Source: Thalassotalea sp. 42_200_T64
Lineage (GTDB): Bacteria; Pseudomonadota; Gammaproteobacteria; Enterobacterales; Alteromonadaceae
Direction of reading: 5' to 3'
Length of the DNA stretch: 64,000 nucleotides
Assembly (NCBI GenBank): GCA_002162925.1
Contig: MABC01000045.1
Location: forward strand, 1 to 64,000
Shown: one piece after another, positions 49,437-59,785 of the stretch
How the letters are laid out: each line of letters begins with the position of its first letter
Numbering within the stretch: position 1 is the stretch's first letter
Position numbers and translations under genes: made by a program
Notes under the pieces: model-generated
What the model was told of the DNA's origin: nothing
The model's input: the letters and a program-made list of their open reading frames with translations, nothing else
Databases searched by the model: none

Positions 49437-52400
49437 ATGAATTTTAATAAAACCCTAATTGCCACATTCATAGGGGCGGCACTTGCCTCTGTCACTTTGG
49501 GCGTTACTGCCAGTCCAGCCACCAGTAATTTACAGTCATATCACGCTGCAGAAAATATCAGCTCAACAGTGAATCGACTGGTAAAGCCAAAACAACAATC
49601 AAAAATGTCGGCTTCAGCCAGTGGTATGCGTAACAATTATGATGCACAACTGGGCAAAACAACCTTCCAATGGGCCGCTAAAGATCAAGCGCCAGCCAAT
49701 ATTGGCAGTATTGCCAAAGAACACCAATTAAGTTTTGCCGCCAATCACTATTTGACTCAACTCAATGGTATGTCAGCGAAAAAACAGGGCGCTTTAGCTG
49801 CTGTTTTAACGAGTGTTCATGATCGTGGTCACGGGGCAAAAATTGCCAAATTTAAACAAGAGCTTAATGGCGTAGAAGTGTTTAATCGTGAATATAATGT
49901 GATGATGGATGCCGAATTTAACTTGGTGGCTTCTTCCGGTTACTTCGCCAGCCTTAGTGCCGTTGATGATGCAAAATCTCCGAAATTTATTGGTCTTGCC
50001 TTTGGTGATGCAACTAGCGCTATTAGCAATGCTTTTGCGGCCATGGGCAGAAATAAAAACTCGATAGAGTTAACTAAAGTGAGAACCGCGGGTAAATATA
50101 CACATTATCAAGCCCTATCATCGGACAAATACCAAATACTAGGTGAACCGAGAGCTAAGCAGGTTTACTTTGAAAGCAAAGGCAAACTGGTCGCCGCTTA
50201 TTATATCGAAATCGAAGCCAGTGATAGTGACAGCGTTGATTCAAATTATTACAGCTATGTGATTTCGGCAGACAGTGGCAAAGTATTGGTTAAGCATAAC
50301 TTAACCGTGGCAGACTCTGATTTTAGTTATCGGGTATATGCCGACGAAGACGGAATGAACAAACCTTGGCAAGGACCACACGGTAAAGTGATCCCGGCGG
50401 AAAGTGTCGATCAAGTCGATACCCGCGTTTACCTTGATGCCCCTTTAGTCACTTTAACTTCTGGCCCTATCGGTACCCAAGATGCCTGGTTGGCTGATGA
50501 TGCGACAACCACGCAAGGCAATAACGTAAATGCCTATGTCGATGCTATCGCGCCCGATGGTTTTAGCAACGGTGATTATACGGCAACGCTAACCAGTGCC
50601 AACACCTTTGATTACAAATACGATGAGACGAAAGCTGAAAGCTCTAAAATCAACCGCCAAGCCGCAATCGTAAACCTGTTCTATTTGAATAACTACTTGC
50701 ACGATGCATATTATGATCATGGTTTTGATGAAGTTTCGGGCAATGCTCAAGCCGATAACTTTGGTAGAGGCGGAGTTGACGGTGATGCGCTGTTAGCCGA
50801 AGCGCAAGATAATTCCGGCTTTGGCAATGCCAACATGACCACTCCTGCCGATGGTGTTTCACCAAAGATGCAAATGTATTTATTTGACTCAAAAGATGCG
50901 GTGAATGGCGAAGATTATGGTCTAGATGTAACTTCTCATGATGACCTTGGCATGCTTGACGTAGTACGTCGTTCAAACTTTGGTCAAGGCCAGTTTGATA
51001 TCCAGGGCGATGTAGTTCGAATCGACGATGGCTTCGATGTTGCCAACGATGGCTGTGAAGCGGCGGTGAATGGTGATGAGTTGCAAGGAAAAATTGCCTT
51101 AATCGATCGCGGTGCCTGTAATTTTACCTTAAAAGTATTAAATGCCCAGAATGCAGGAGTCATTGGCGCACTTATTGCCAATAATACCGACGATGGTACT
51201 CCGGCACCAATGGGTGGCAGTGACGATTTGGTCAAAATTCCTAACGTCGGCATCAACTATGCGGACGGACAGAACATTGACAGCAAGTTAGCGTTGGATG
51301 AAACAGTCTCTGTTGCAATGTTCAACGACAAGCCATTTAAAGGAAGTTCGTGGGATAATGCGATTGTTGCTCATGAGTGGGGCCATTACATCAGCAACCG
51401 CCTAGTGGGTGGCGGCTCTGGTTTAATTAACCAACAGGGTGATTCGATGGGCGAAGGTTGGGGAGATTTCCATGCCTTATTGCTGATTTCTGAGAAAGAT
51501 GATGCCTTGATTGCCGGCAATGAGTTATTCCAAAAACCTTATGCGGCGGTAACTTATGTGGATTCGTTCTATTATGGTATCCGTAATTATCCATACAGTA
51601 CTGACATGGAAGTGAATCCGTTAACATTTGCTAATGTGATGATGGGCAACGGTACCGGTGTAGACGAGTTCGGTAGAGCTGAAGTTCATGATGCCGGTGA
51701 ACCTTGGGCGGCAATGCTTTGGGACAGTTACGTAGCTTTGATCAATGATGAACGTCATTCATTTGACGAAGCTCGTAGTTTGATGATGGGTTATTTGGTT
51801 GCGGGTTATAAAATGACGCCGATAGCGCCAACGTATACCGAAGCTCGTGATGCTCTTTTAGCTGCGGCATATGCCAATGATGCTGAAGATTACAAACTGA
51901 TTTTGGCAGCGTTTGCTCGTCGAGGCATGGGCCTTGGTGCAGTATCGCCAGAGAGGTTCTCAACCGATCATGCTGGTGTGATTGAATCAAATCTAACTGA
52001 ATTTTCTGAGTTTGCGGTTAATCAGCATAATTTGAACGTGAATTATGAGGGATTAACGTCCGGCTATTGTTCAAATGACAGTGTTTTGGATAAGGGCGAA
52101 ACTGGTACGGTTAGCTTTACTATCAACAATAGCGGTAGTGAAGTGCTCAGTGGTTTAGTCGGTCAAGTGGAAGTGGTGAGTGATCACGATGTGACTTTTG
52201 CCAATGAAGGGCTGGTAACATTTGCAGACCTTGACCTGTTTGCCTCTGCTACCAGTGCACCGCTTGAATTTACCTTGAACGACGCGGCAACGGCTGATCA
52301 ATTAGAGTTAAAAATAACTTTCCCTGATGTTGCTGAAGGTACTCAGGCTCCGGATGAATACCTGGTTTCGACCCTGGTAAACTTTGATTTCGAATCAAGA

Positions 52401-53432
52401 GCACCGGTTGCCAATCAAAGTACCGATAACATGGAAACTAACTCGTTCTTTGTTGATTGGCAAGAAAACGTGATGTTTGGCGACGAGTTCGCGCAAGGCA
52501 CACAAAGTTATGATGATGGCGACAACGTCGGCTGGTTTGCTTCATACGGTTACAATTTAGGTGCGCAAACGATGTACCTAAACAATAATGACTTTCAATC
52601 AGACGTCGCGGTGGAAACGGCAACGTTTTTAGTTGGCTACGGTGGCGACTTTAGCATGTCTTTCTGGCACTTCTATGGTTTAGAAGCTGACTGGGATGGC
52701 GGTGTTGTTGAGATCAGCATTAACGGTGATGAATGGGTTGATGTTACTGCTGTAGGCGGCACCTTTGACCTTGGTTATGATGGCGAGCTGGAAGGCGGTG
52801 ATTCGCAGGCCTTGTCTGATCGTCCGGTGTTTACTGGCCGTAACAATAGTGATGGTTGGGGTAACATGGATCGAGTTGATTTTGGTAGCGCGTTAAACGG
52901 TAATGAAGTTAAGCTGCGCTTTAGAATCGCCTCAGATTTGTATGCGAATGATTTTGGTTGGTGGATCGATAATGTGACCTTTACCAACATTCAATCATCA
53001 GTATTTTCCGATGTCGTTGCCGGTGATGCTAAAGCCTGTGATAACCGCATGCCTTACCTTACAGTTGCAGACGACTTTGCAGTAAACGAAGGCGAGAGTG
53101 CATCATTAGCGGCTACTGCCAGCGATCCAAATGGTGACGAGCTAACGTATAGCTGGACCCAGGTATCAGGTACTGCTGTGACATTAGCGGCTGTTGACAG
53201 TGCAAATGCAACCTTCACTGCCCCTGAAGTGGTATCAGGCAGCGAAGCGCTAGTGTTTGAACTCACGGTTGATGATGGTCGCGATACTCTTAGCAAACAG
53301 CTAACGGTTACCGTACAAGATGTCGTGGTTGTTGTTGAGCCAGAGCCTAAGAAGAAATCTAGCAGTGGTGGTACTACTGGATTGTTAGCATTGTTATTAT
53401 TACCGTTGGCGATATTCCGTCGTCGTAAGTAA
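49437..53432 (+). CDS. secreted M36 (fungalysin) metalloprotease with GlyGly-CTERM
   Basis: The ATG at 49437 follows AAAGGA, giving 1331 aa. Domains in order are a signal peptide (to about 28), a fungalysin/thermolysin propeptide (about 60-290) and the M36 catalytic region interrupted by a PA domain (about 520-620, GKIALIDRGACNFTLKVLNA). The zinc site HEWGHYISNRL is at about residue 646, with the downstream glutamate in MGEGWGDFHA. Beta-rich adhesion-like domains and a PKD/REJ-like Ig domain (about 1205-1295) follow. The end is a GlyGly-CTERM sorting signal (SSSGGTTG, a hydrophobic stretch and FRRRK). It is exported, probably by type II secretion, and its tail is processed by a rhombosortase. 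Confidence 0.92.
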   Translation: MNFNKTLIATFIGAALASVTLGVTASPATSNLQSYHAAENISSTVNRLVKPKQQSKMSASASGMRNNYDAQLGKTTFQWAAKDQAPANIGSIAKEHQLSFAANHYLTQLNGMSAKKQGALAAVLTSVHDRGHGAKIAKFKQELNGVEVFNREYNVMMDAEFNLVASSGYFASLSAVDDAKSPKFIGLAFGDATSAISNAFAAMGRNKNSIELTKVRTAGKYTHYQALSSDKYQILGEPRAKQVYFESKGKLVAAYYIEIEASDSDSVDSNYYSYVISADSGKVLVKHNLTVADSDFSYRVYADEDGMNKPWQGPHGKVIPAESVDQVDTRVYLDAPLVTLTSGPIGTQDAWLADDATTTQGNNVNAYVDAIAPDGFSNGDYTATLTSANTFDYKYDETKAESSKINRQAAIVNLFYLNNYLHDAYYDHGFDEVSGNAQADNFGRGGVDGDALLAEAQDNSGFGNANMTTPADGVSPKMQMYLFDSKDAVNGEDYGLDVTSHDDLGMLDVVRRSNFGQGQFDIQGDVVRIDDGFDVANDGCEAAVNGDELQGKIALIDRGACNFTLKVLNAQNAGVIGALIANNTDDGTPAPMGGSDDLVKIPNVGINYADGQNIDSKLALDETVSVAMFNDKPFKGSSWDNAIVAHEWGHYISNRLVGGGSGLINQQGDSMGEGWGDFHALLLISEKDDALIAGNELFQKPYAAVTYVDSFYYGIRNYPYSTDMEVNPLTFANVMMGNGTGVDEFGRAEVHDAGEPWAAMLWDSYVALINDERHSFDEARSLMMGYLVAGYKMTPIAPTYTEARDALLAAAYANDAEDYKLILAAFARRGMGLGAVSPERFSTDHAGVIESNLTEFSEFAVNQHNLNVNYEGLTSGYCSNDSVLDKGETGTVSFTINNSGSEVLSGLVGQVEVVSDHDVTFANEGLVTFADLDLFASATSAPLEFTLNDAATADQLELKITFPDVAEGTQAPDEYLVSTLVNFDFESRAPVANQSTDNMETNSFFVDWQENVMFGDEFAQGTQSYDDGDNVGWFASYGYNLGAQTMYLNNNDFQSDVAVETATFLVGYGGDFSMSFWHFYGLEADWDGGVVEISINGDEWVDVTAVGGTFDLGYDGELEGGDSQALSDRPVFTGRNNSDGWGNMDRVDFGSALNGNEVKLRFRIASDLYANDFGWWIDNVTFTNIQSSVFSDVVAGDAKACDNRMPYLTVADDFAVNEGESASLAATASDPNGDELTYSWTQVSGTAVTLAAVDSANATFTAPEVVSGSEALVFELTVDDGRDTLSKQLTVTVQDVVVVVEPEPKKKSSSGGTTGLLALLLLPLAIFRRRK

Positions 53433-53440
53433 TTTGACTG

Positions 53441-53495
53441 GTTGGCGGGGTTTCAACCTCGCATTGATTTTTCGCGAGACTAAAGTCCCGCCAAC
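53441..53495. repeat. REP-like palindrome
   Basis: GTTGGCGGG...CTCGC and GCGAG...CCCGCCAAC form a two-step hairpin with symmetrical internal loops, immediately after the protease gene and before a lipoprotein gene. The G+C content stands out locally. It may stabilise or end the protease transcript, or be a dispersed palindrome. Confidence 0.75.
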
Positions 53496-53520
53496 TAGGA
53501 TTTTTTCAAAGGAAGAATAT

Positions 53521-54036
53521 ATGGTAAAAAAGATCACCACGCTATTGGCGTTGGTTATAGCGATTAGCGCTTGCTCTGAAGTGACAGAGACGAATAAGAA
53601 AGCGACAAGCTCTACGGATAGCGCACAGACAAAACAAACAACGAACAGTGCGACTGAAATTACTGCTAGTCGATCGAAAGACAAAACTGAGCACTCGCTG
53701 GCAATAGATAAGCCGCGCTCAGTCACTATCAATAATAAAAAATTTCAGGCCAATACCATTATTCAGCCAGGCGCCAGAGTATTTAACTTGCTAATGGGAG
53801 AGTTTGGTCGGGTGAAAGGCAGTTTTGTGGTGACAACAAAAGATCAAATGCTGGCCGACAGCGATAATTTTATGTTAGCTACTATCACCGCCATTGCCGC
53901 AAACACCTACCGAATAACTCCACAAAAACAGACCAACTTTATGGAGTTTTATCAGCAACTACAATATGATAAGCGCTTTCGGGTGGTTGAAATGGAAATA
54001 GATTACAGCCCGATCAGCAAAGCGGAAACTTATTAA
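53521..54036 (+). CDS. putative lipoprotein of unknown function
   Basis: Starting at the ATG at 53521 (AAGGAAG upstream), the 171-aa product has a lipoprotein signal (MVKKITTLLALVIAISAC, lipidated Cys18). A serine/threonine-rich linker (about 22-60) precedes a compact C-terminal domain (about 70-171, from SVTINNKKFQANTIIQPGAR). No family is recognised. It is anchored in the envelope by inference from the lipobox. The frame is open 29 codons further upstream, but that part runs through the palindrome and is not believed. Confidence 0.75.
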   Translation: MVKKITTLLALVIAISACSEVTETNKKATSSTDSAQTKQTTNSATEITASRSKDKTEHSLAIDKPRSVTINNKKFQANTIIQPGARVFNLLMGEFGRVKGSFVVTTKDQMLADSDNFMLATITAIAANTYRITPQKQTNFMEFYQQLQYDKRFRVVEMEIDYSPISKAETY

Positions 54037-54224
54037 TAATAGCTATCTTCATGGTTATGAATTTGTGGGTCATCAATAATTTCTTCGATACCCACTTCTA
54101 TCGCGTGATTATCCATTATGTCATTTAAATAAACCGTTTGCGTCGCGCCATCGACCCAAGTCACGGTACCACTGCCTTTGTGAGTGCCACAAACCATACC
54201 AAGACGAATTTTATCAAGATCCAT
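54033..54224 (-). CDS. small conserved-looking acidic protein (63 aa)
   Basis: The ATG is preceded by AAGGGGGT. The 63-aa product has a small beta-rich core (RLGMVCGTHKGSGTVTWVDG) and an acidic tail with EEIIDDPQ. The pattern resembles short Tudor/SH3-like barrels, but I cannot name a family. Its stop overlaps the convergent lipoprotein stop by four bases. Confidence 0.6.
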   Translation of the reverse strand: MDLDKIRLGMVCGTHKGSGTVTWVDGATQTVYLNDIMDNHAIEVGIEEIIDDPQIHNHEDSYY

Positions 54225-54396
54225 ACTACCCCCTTACATTAAAAACAACTGTTCAAAATATAGACAGTCTTATCTGTTTTTAGTTCAAGTTTGTTCGCTA
54301 TGTTAATTGAATATTTGCTGCGGTTGATGTACATCAAAGCAGCTTGCTCACAATTGTTTATATTATTAAGCTGGTAAAAATGACGAAAAATAAACC

Positions 54397-55161
54397 ATGC
54401 TTAATGCTATTGATACAAGACCAAACGATCTTTCCACTTATACCGTGTCGGTTCGTGGTAAGGGTAAAGCTGAGCCGATACAGCAGTTTTTAACTCGAAA
54501 TTTTAGTTCCCTAGCTTTGACCCAAATAGAAAGTGTCTTTGGTTTCGTTGAACGAACAAGCTTATATGGTGGGCGTATTTTTGAACGGCCGCAATTATCA
54601 ACTGCTGATGTTCTCTGGCTAAATAAAAAAGGCATTGGTTTGCGTATTCCGTTAACCAATCATTTCGCCGATAAAGCGGAATACATTAAAACCACCTTAA
54701 TGTTAAAAAAATACCATAACCCGTTAAATTCAGTAATATGTACCAATGACGATTTGGCGCTTTGGATAAAAGCTGAGTTTCCCCATTTTGATATTGAAGC
54801 CAGTGTGATTAAAAACTTGCATAACTTGCAGCAAATTGATGAGGCGCTAGAGATATATCATACGGTAGTATTGCCAATGACCGCAAATGACGATGAGCAA
54901 CTTCTTGATGCGATCACCGACAAAATCCGGATCCGGCTATTTGCCAATGCCGGCTGTGCTTATACCTGTCCGGCTAAAATTTGTTATAAATCGATTTCGA
55001 AAATGAACAAGTTTAAAGGTGGCGAATTTAAATGTTCACAACCAATAAAAATGCGTGACTCTATGGGCATGATTGACTTTGATTTGCAGCGTTTGCAGGA
55101 TAAAGGCTTCCACAAATTTAAACTGCTCAGGGCACGATTAGGTAATCACACCGGTTATTAG
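54397..55161 (+). CDS. uncharacterised protein with a C-terminal cysteine cluster
   Basis: The 254-aa soluble protein reads like an alternating alpha/beta fold. Near residues 192-203 it has NAGCAYTCPAKICY, then KCSQP about 20 residues on, so four cysteines lie close enough for a metal or iron-sulfur site. The NxGCxxxCP pattern recalls the U32-type peptidase/hydroxylase family, but the rest is not convincingly similar. It is a single gene without operon partners. The function is unknown. Confidence 0.7.
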   Translation: MLNAIDTRPNDLSTYTVSVRGKGKAEPIQQFLTRNFSSLALTQIESVFGFVERTSLYGGRIFERPQLSTADVLWLNKKGIGLRIPLTNHFADKAEYIKTTLMLKKYHNPLNSVICTNDDLALWIKAEFPHFDIEASVIKNLHNLQQIDEALEIYHTVVLPMTANDDEQLLDAITDKIRIRLFANAGCAYTCPAKICYKSISKMNKFKGGEFKCSQPIKMRDSMGMIDFDLQRLQDKGFHKFKLLRARLGNHTGY

Positions 55162-55197
55162 CACAAGGGGTTAATAAGAAGCGAATGCTTGAGTAGG

Positions 55198-56337
55198 TTA
55201 TGGGCTGTGACTAATGCCTAACACGCAGTTCGAACTCGCTCCGGTAACCGCAGGTAAATTACCAGTGATCTTTTGATCAAAGGCATAGGCTAACCAGGCA
55301 AACACTACGGCTTCTAAGCTGTCATTATCTATCCCTAAAGATGAGACTGTGCTCACTTTATGGTTACTTGCAAGCTGGCTGATTTCGGCCATCAATTTAG
55401 GGTTGTTGGCGCCGCCGCCACATATGATCAAAACACCAGACTGACTGATTTGGGCGACGGTGTTGGCAATGCTTTTTGTGGTTAAGGTCAACAATGTTGC
55501 CTGCACATCTTCAGCGGCAATGGTGGTATTGATCAGATGTTTGTTCAACCAGTCTAAATGGAAGTATTCTCGGCCAGTACTTTTCGGCCAAGATTGCGAA
55601 AAGTAGGGGTCAATAAGCATTGCCGTTAACAACGCTTGGTTTACGGTACCACTATCTGCCCACCGGCCATCAACATCTATGCCTTGCGGGTCGTCGTCAT
55701 GATGGCTTCGATACCAGTCATCAAGCAAGGCATTTCCAGGGCCAATATCAAAGCCTAACACCGCTTGCGTGCTAGGCTTTGATATTGGGCTTGGCAGATA
55801 AGTAATATTACTGATGCCACCAATATTTACCACGCATACATCATGGTTATTATCGGCAAAAATAGCTTGATGATAGGCTGGCACTAAAGGCGCCCCCTGG
55901 CCACCAAGGGCGATATCTTTTTCTCTAAACTTACCAATAACCCGAATCCCGGTTAAACAAGCTAAAGTTTGGCTACAGCCAATCTGCAGGGTAAATGGCT
56001 GGGAAAAAATGGGACGGTGACGAATTGTCTGACCATGATTACCAATGGCGCTGATGTCTGCTGGCGTTAGTGATTGTTGCTTTAAAAACCGTTGAATAGC
56101 GGCGGCAAATCTTGTTGCCAGCAACTTATCCAATGCCCCCATTTGGTCAATTTCATTGTTTCCTGGGGTGTATAGAGAGGTTATTTGTTGCCGGGTGTTA
56201 GCATCAAACGCTTGAAAATAAGAGGCAACAAGTTGGTGGGGGGGCTGGTTGAAATCAACCAGTGCGAGATCGATGCCGTCGGCACTGGTTCCTGACATCA
56301 GGCCTAGGTAAAACCTAGGCGTGAGGTTATTCGGCAA
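55198..56337 (-). CDS. anmK: anhydro-N-acetylmuramic acid kinase
   Basis: The 379-aa sugar kinase starts LGLMSGTSADGIDLALVDF, the diagnostic AnmK segment. It also has DISAIGNHGQTIRHRP, GQGAPLVPAYHQ, NIGGISNITYLP, GFDIGPGNALLDDW and CGGGANNPKLM. It phosphorylates anhydro-MurNAc released in cell-wall recycling. It overlaps the end of the M23 peptidase gene by 11 bases, a natural cell-wall pairing. Confidence 0.96.
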   Translation of the reverse strand: MPNNLTPRFYLGLMSGTSADGIDLALVDFNQPPHQLVASYFQAFDANTRQQITSLYTPGNNEIDQMGALDKLLATRFAAAIQRFLKQQSLTPADISAIGNHGQTIRHRPIFSQPFTLQIGCSQTLACLTGIRVIGKFREKDIALGGQGAPLVPAYHQAIFADNNHDVCVVNIGGISNITYLPSPISKPSTQAVLGFDIGPGNALLDDWYRSHHDDDPQGIDVDGRWADSGTVNQALLTAMLIDPYFSQSWPKSTGREYFHLDWLNKHLINTTIAAEDVQATLLTLTTKSIANTVAQISQSGVLIICGGGANNPKLMAEISQLASNHKVSTVSSLGIDNDSLEAVVFAWLAYAFDQKITGNLPAVTGASSNCVLGISHSP

Positions 56338-57688
56338 CTGTCGTAACCGCGTTATCCGTAGCGGCTAAGAATGCTTGCTTGGAACCATCCAGCTGGATAA
56401 GCATGTTGTTGGCAACCAGGCTAAATTCCGCTTTATATTTTTTATTAATAGGCAGTGCATCAGGTAGTTTTACCGTGCGCGGGTTACGGTGCACACCATT
56501 TAACAAGAATTCATAATGCAAATGTGGCGCCTGTGATAATCCGGTAGAGCCGACATAACCAATCACTTGACCTTGTTTAACTCGTACACCTTTTTTCACG
56601 GCGCGTTTTGAAAAATGCAGGTATTTGGTCACTATGTTATTGGCATGCTGGATAAACACATAATTACCATTGTATTTATTATAGGTTGCGGCAATAACTC
56701 GACCATTACCCGCCGCTTTCACCGGAGTACCTTTCGGCGCGCGATAATCAACACCATTATGGGCTTTTACCCGTTTTAATATCGGGTGATAGCGTTTTGG
56801 TTTAAAGCTTGAACTGATGTATTGGAAGCTCACTGGCGCACGTAAGAACGATTTACGCATACTATCGCCATTGGCAGCATAGTACTCGCCATCTTTAAAG
56901 CGAATGGCCTTGAAGGTTTCGCCCTGATTACTAAATTCTGCCGCCAAGATATTGCCATGGCCAACAAAGTCGCCATCTACGTACTGGTTTTCAAACATCA
57001 CGGTAAAACTGTCGCCTTCGCGAATATCCAGGGCAAAGTCAATATCCCAGCCAAATACATTGGCAAGATTCATCGTTTGGTTGTTGCTTAATCCCGCCGC
57101 TAATGCCGCACTCCAAAAATTACTGGTAATTTTAGCCTGGGCGTAGTCGATACGCGTTTCTATTTGTTTTCGTTCAACGCTACTGTAAAAGCCGGTATCC
57201 GTTTTATTGACAATTAGCGTGTCGGTTAACGACATTGGGTATTTTAATTTAATTAAATCACCATCATCATTGCTGGCGAATTTAATTTCATCCCCCACTC
57301 TTAATGAGCGCAGGTTTTTGCCATCTGTGGTGTTATCTACAGCATAAGTAGTGGCGGCACTAAAACCTAAGCGTTTAAATATTTTTCCTAATGAATCGCC
57401 ACTTTTTACTGTTGCCGTCTGCCAGGAGATTTCTTCTGCTTTGTCTTCGGCCACTGGTTGCAGGACAATTTGAGTTTCTTCGGGAATTGCTAATTGGTAA
57501 ATCTTACCTACTTCGATTGCCGATTTCGTATTATTACGACTTGCAGATGCCTTTTCTGAAGGAAAAACAAACAAAATCAGTAAAAAAAGGCTGCAACCAC
57601 TGATCAACACCTGGTGTTTTTTGGGAAGCTCTAGAAATATATTCTTTAATTTAATCAATGCGTTACTGCTATATGTTGTTGTGACCAC
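56327..57688 (-). CDS. M23 peptidoglycan endopeptidase with OapA/LysM-like region
   Basis: The 453-aa protein has one N-terminal membrane helix (about 25-43), a LysM/OapA-like segment (VKSGDSLGKIFKRLGFSAAT, about 90-110) and a C-terminal LytM domain. Zinc ligands are HNGVDYRAP (about 305) and HLHYEF (about 393). This is the MepM type, which cuts D,D-crosslinks to let the wall expand. It is divergent from tyrS and translationally coupled to anmK. Confidence 0.92.
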   Translation of the reverse strand: MVTTTYSSNALIKLKNIFLELPKKHQVLISGCSLFLLILFVFPSEKASASRNNTKSAIEVGKIYQLAIPEETQIVLQPVAEDKAEEISWQTATVKSGDSLGKIFKRLGFSAATTYAVDNTTDGKNLRSLRVGDEIKFASNDDGDLIKLKYPMSLTDTLIVNKTDTGFYSSVERKQIETRIDYAQAKITSNFWSAALAAGLSNNQTMNLANVFGWDIDFALDIREGDSFTVMFENQYVDGDFVGHGNILAAEFSNQGETFKAIRFKDGEYYAANGDSMRKSFLRAPVSFQYISSSFKPKRYHPILKRVKAHNGVDYRAPKGTPVKAAGNGRVIAATYNKYNGNYVFIQHANNIVTKYLHFSKRAVKKGVRVKQGQVIGYVGSTGLSQAPHLHYEFLLNGVHRNPRTVKLPDALPINKKYKAEFSLVANNMLIQLDGSKQAFLAATDNAVTTVAE

Positions 57689-57815
57689 TAGTTTTCTACT
57701 GTCAACTATACCAAAAAAACTGAAAAACTCACAACCCTAGGGTTCCCACAAGCCGCCTATTTGCAGTAGAATTCCCTGATATTTATGAGAATCAGCTAAA
57801 ATTAAAGGCGAAAAA

Positions 57816-59015
57816 ATGACCGATGTTCAGCAAGCGTTTGCCGAAATTAAACGTGGCGCAGAAGAGATATTGCTTGAAGATGAATTGTTAGCAAAGTTAA
57901 AAACTGGCAAACCATTAAAAATTAAAGTAGGTTTTGACCCAACAGCCCCTGATCTGCATTTAGGTCATACTGTGCTTATTAACAAGATGCGTCAGTTTCA
58001 ACAATTAGGTCACGAAGTTATTTTCCTTATCGGTGATTTCACCGGCATGATCGGCGACCCTACCGGCAAAAATGTTACCCGCAAGCCGTTAACTGAAGCC
58101 GACGTATTAGCCAATGCCGAAACCTATAAAGAGCAAGTATTCAAAATTTTAGACCCCGCCAAAACACGAGTTGAATTTAACTCAACCTGGATGGAAAAAT
58201 TAGGCTCTGCCGGCATGTTAAAACTTGCATCGCGCCAAACCGTGGCACGAATGATGGAGCGTGATGACTTTAAAAAACGTTTCAAAGAAGGCCAGTCTAT
58301 TGCAATACACGAATTTATGTATCCACTGGTACAAGGTTGGGATTCGGTAGCACTAGAGTCTGATGTAGAGCTTGGTGGCACCGATCAGAAGTTCAACTTG
58401 CTGATGGGCCGAGAATTGCAAAAAGGCGAAGGTCAGCGTCCACAAACCGTATTAATGATGCCATTGCTTGAAGGCTTGGATGGCGTGCAAAAAATGTCTA
58501 AATCATTAGGCAACTACATTGGCATTACCGACAGCCCGAACGATATGTTTGGTAAAATCATGAGCATTTCTGATGTGTTAATGTGGCGTTACTACGATTT
58601 ATTAAGCTTTAAACCGATTGCTGAAATTGAAGGCTTTAAAACGAAAATTAGCGAAGGCGCTAACCCTCGCGATATTAAAATTGAATTGGCAAAAGAGCTT
58701 ATTGAACGCTTCCACAGTAGCGATGCGGCAACTGCAGCGCATCAAGAGTTCATCAATCGTTTCCAAAAAGGTGCGATGCCAGATGAAATTGATGAGAAAT
58801 CGGTTACTGCTGAAGGCGGTGAAATTGCCATTGCTAATTTATTAAAAGATGCAGGCTTAGTCGCCAGTACTTCTGAAGCCATGCGTATGATCAAACAAGG
58901 TGCGGTTAAAATTGATGGTGAAAAAGTTAACGACAATAAATTGCAATGCAAATCGGGCACGGTTGCGGTTTACCAGGTTGGTAAGCGTAAATTTGCCAAA
59001 GTTACGCTGACCTAA
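57816..59015 (+). CDS. tyrS: tyrosyl-tRNA synthetase
   Basis: The 399-aa class I synthetase has the HIGH-type site [14 protein letters not shown] (about 48), [15 protein letters not shown], the KMSKS loop [13 protein letters not shown] (about 226) and a C-terminal S4 RNA-binding domain (about 340-399). It charges tRNA-Tyr. The KMSKS spelling and length fit the TyrRS-2 type. Confidence 0.97.
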   Translation: MTDVQQAFAEIKRGAEEILLEDELLAKLKTGKPLKIKVGFDPTAPDLHLGHTVLINKMRQFQQLGHEVIFLIGDFTGMIGDPTGKNVTRKPLTEADVLANAETYKEQVFKILDPAKTRVEFNSTWMEKLGSAGMLKLASRQTVARMMERDDFKKRFKEGQSIAIHEFMYPLVQGWDSVALESDVELGGTDQKFNLLMGRELQKGEGQRPQTVLMMPLLEGLDGVQKMSKSLGNYIGITDSPNDMFGKIMSISDVLMWRYYDLLSFKPIAEIEGFKTKISEGANPRDIKIELAKELIERFHSSDAATAAHQEFINRFQKGAMPDEIDEKSVTAEGGEIAIANLLKDAGLVASTSEAMRMIKQGAVKIDGEKVNDNKLQCKSGTVAVYQVGKRKFAKVTLT

Positions 59016-59050
59016 GTAATAATTCCAAACGGCTTTTCCTTCTGAGCTTC

Positions 59051-59083
59051 AAAGCCAGTGTTAACATTAACACTGGCTTTTTT
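59051..59083 (+). terminator. terminator after tyrS
   Basis: AAAGCCAGTGTTA and TAACACTGGCTTT pair perfectly around a four-base loop and are followed by TTT. Confidence 0.9.
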
Positions 59084-59134
59084 ATGCCGTTATGGCTTAA
59101 AGTTAAATAATTGAAATCTGGTAAAATCTAATCA

Positions 59135-59686
59135 ATGATCACTAAAATAAATATCCTGCTCTATTTAACCACAATCGCCACTTCAGTGTTGCTTATCGCT
59201 TGCACCTCAAATATTGACACTGACTATAACGATGAGTTTGATTTTACTCAGGTTAAGAGTTATGGCATTTTCCCGCGCGAGTCAAAGTTTACCGAGTTGC
59301 AAAGAATGAGTGACTTTCAACGCAACCGCATTGAATTGGCGATAGAAAATCAAATGGACGGCCAGGATTTTGAATATAAAAACTTCGAACAGGCAGACGT
59401 TATCGTCACTTATTTTCTGGTGGGAAACAGTTTAGGGGATTTGCAAAAATACAATAAAGGGGTGATGGCCTGTTTGGCTTGTAGTCAAAAAGAGCAAGCG
59501 TCTTTAAATGCCGGGATTCGACGTTCAATGTTGGTTATCGACATCTTGGACAGTGACAAAAAACGTTCCGTTTTTCGGGGTTTTATCAAGGTAGATATTA
59601 AAGAAAAGAATACCAGTGAAGAAAATCAGGCGGAAACGGTGCAAGCGGTAAAACAAATTTTATCGCAATTTCCACCGAAACAGTGA
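59135..59686 (+). CDS. DUF4136 lipoprotein
   Basis: The 183-aa product has a lipoprotein signal (lipobox LLIAC, Cys23) and the DUF4136 opening pattern DFTQVKSYGIFP. Then come ADVIVTYFLVG and a segment for a self-associated strand (SMLVIDILDSDKKRSVFRG). Members are outer-membrane lipoproteins of unknown function. Confidence 0.85.
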   Translation: MITKINILLYLTTIATSVLLIACTSNIDTDYNDEFDFTQVKSYGIFPRESKFTELQRMSDFQRNRIELAIENQMDGQDFEYKNFEQADVIVTYFLVGNSLGDLQKYNKGVMACLACSQKEQASLNAGIRRSMLVIDILDSDKKRSVFRGFIKVDIKEKNTSEENQAETVQAVKQILSQFPPKQ

Positions 59687-59785
59687 TTTCCAAGAAACAC
59701 TGAGTTGAGAAAACGAGTAGGGTCTTGCTATAATGGCCCAAAATGAAAGCGCACGCTTTAGAGTAATACCAATACAGGCAATTTA

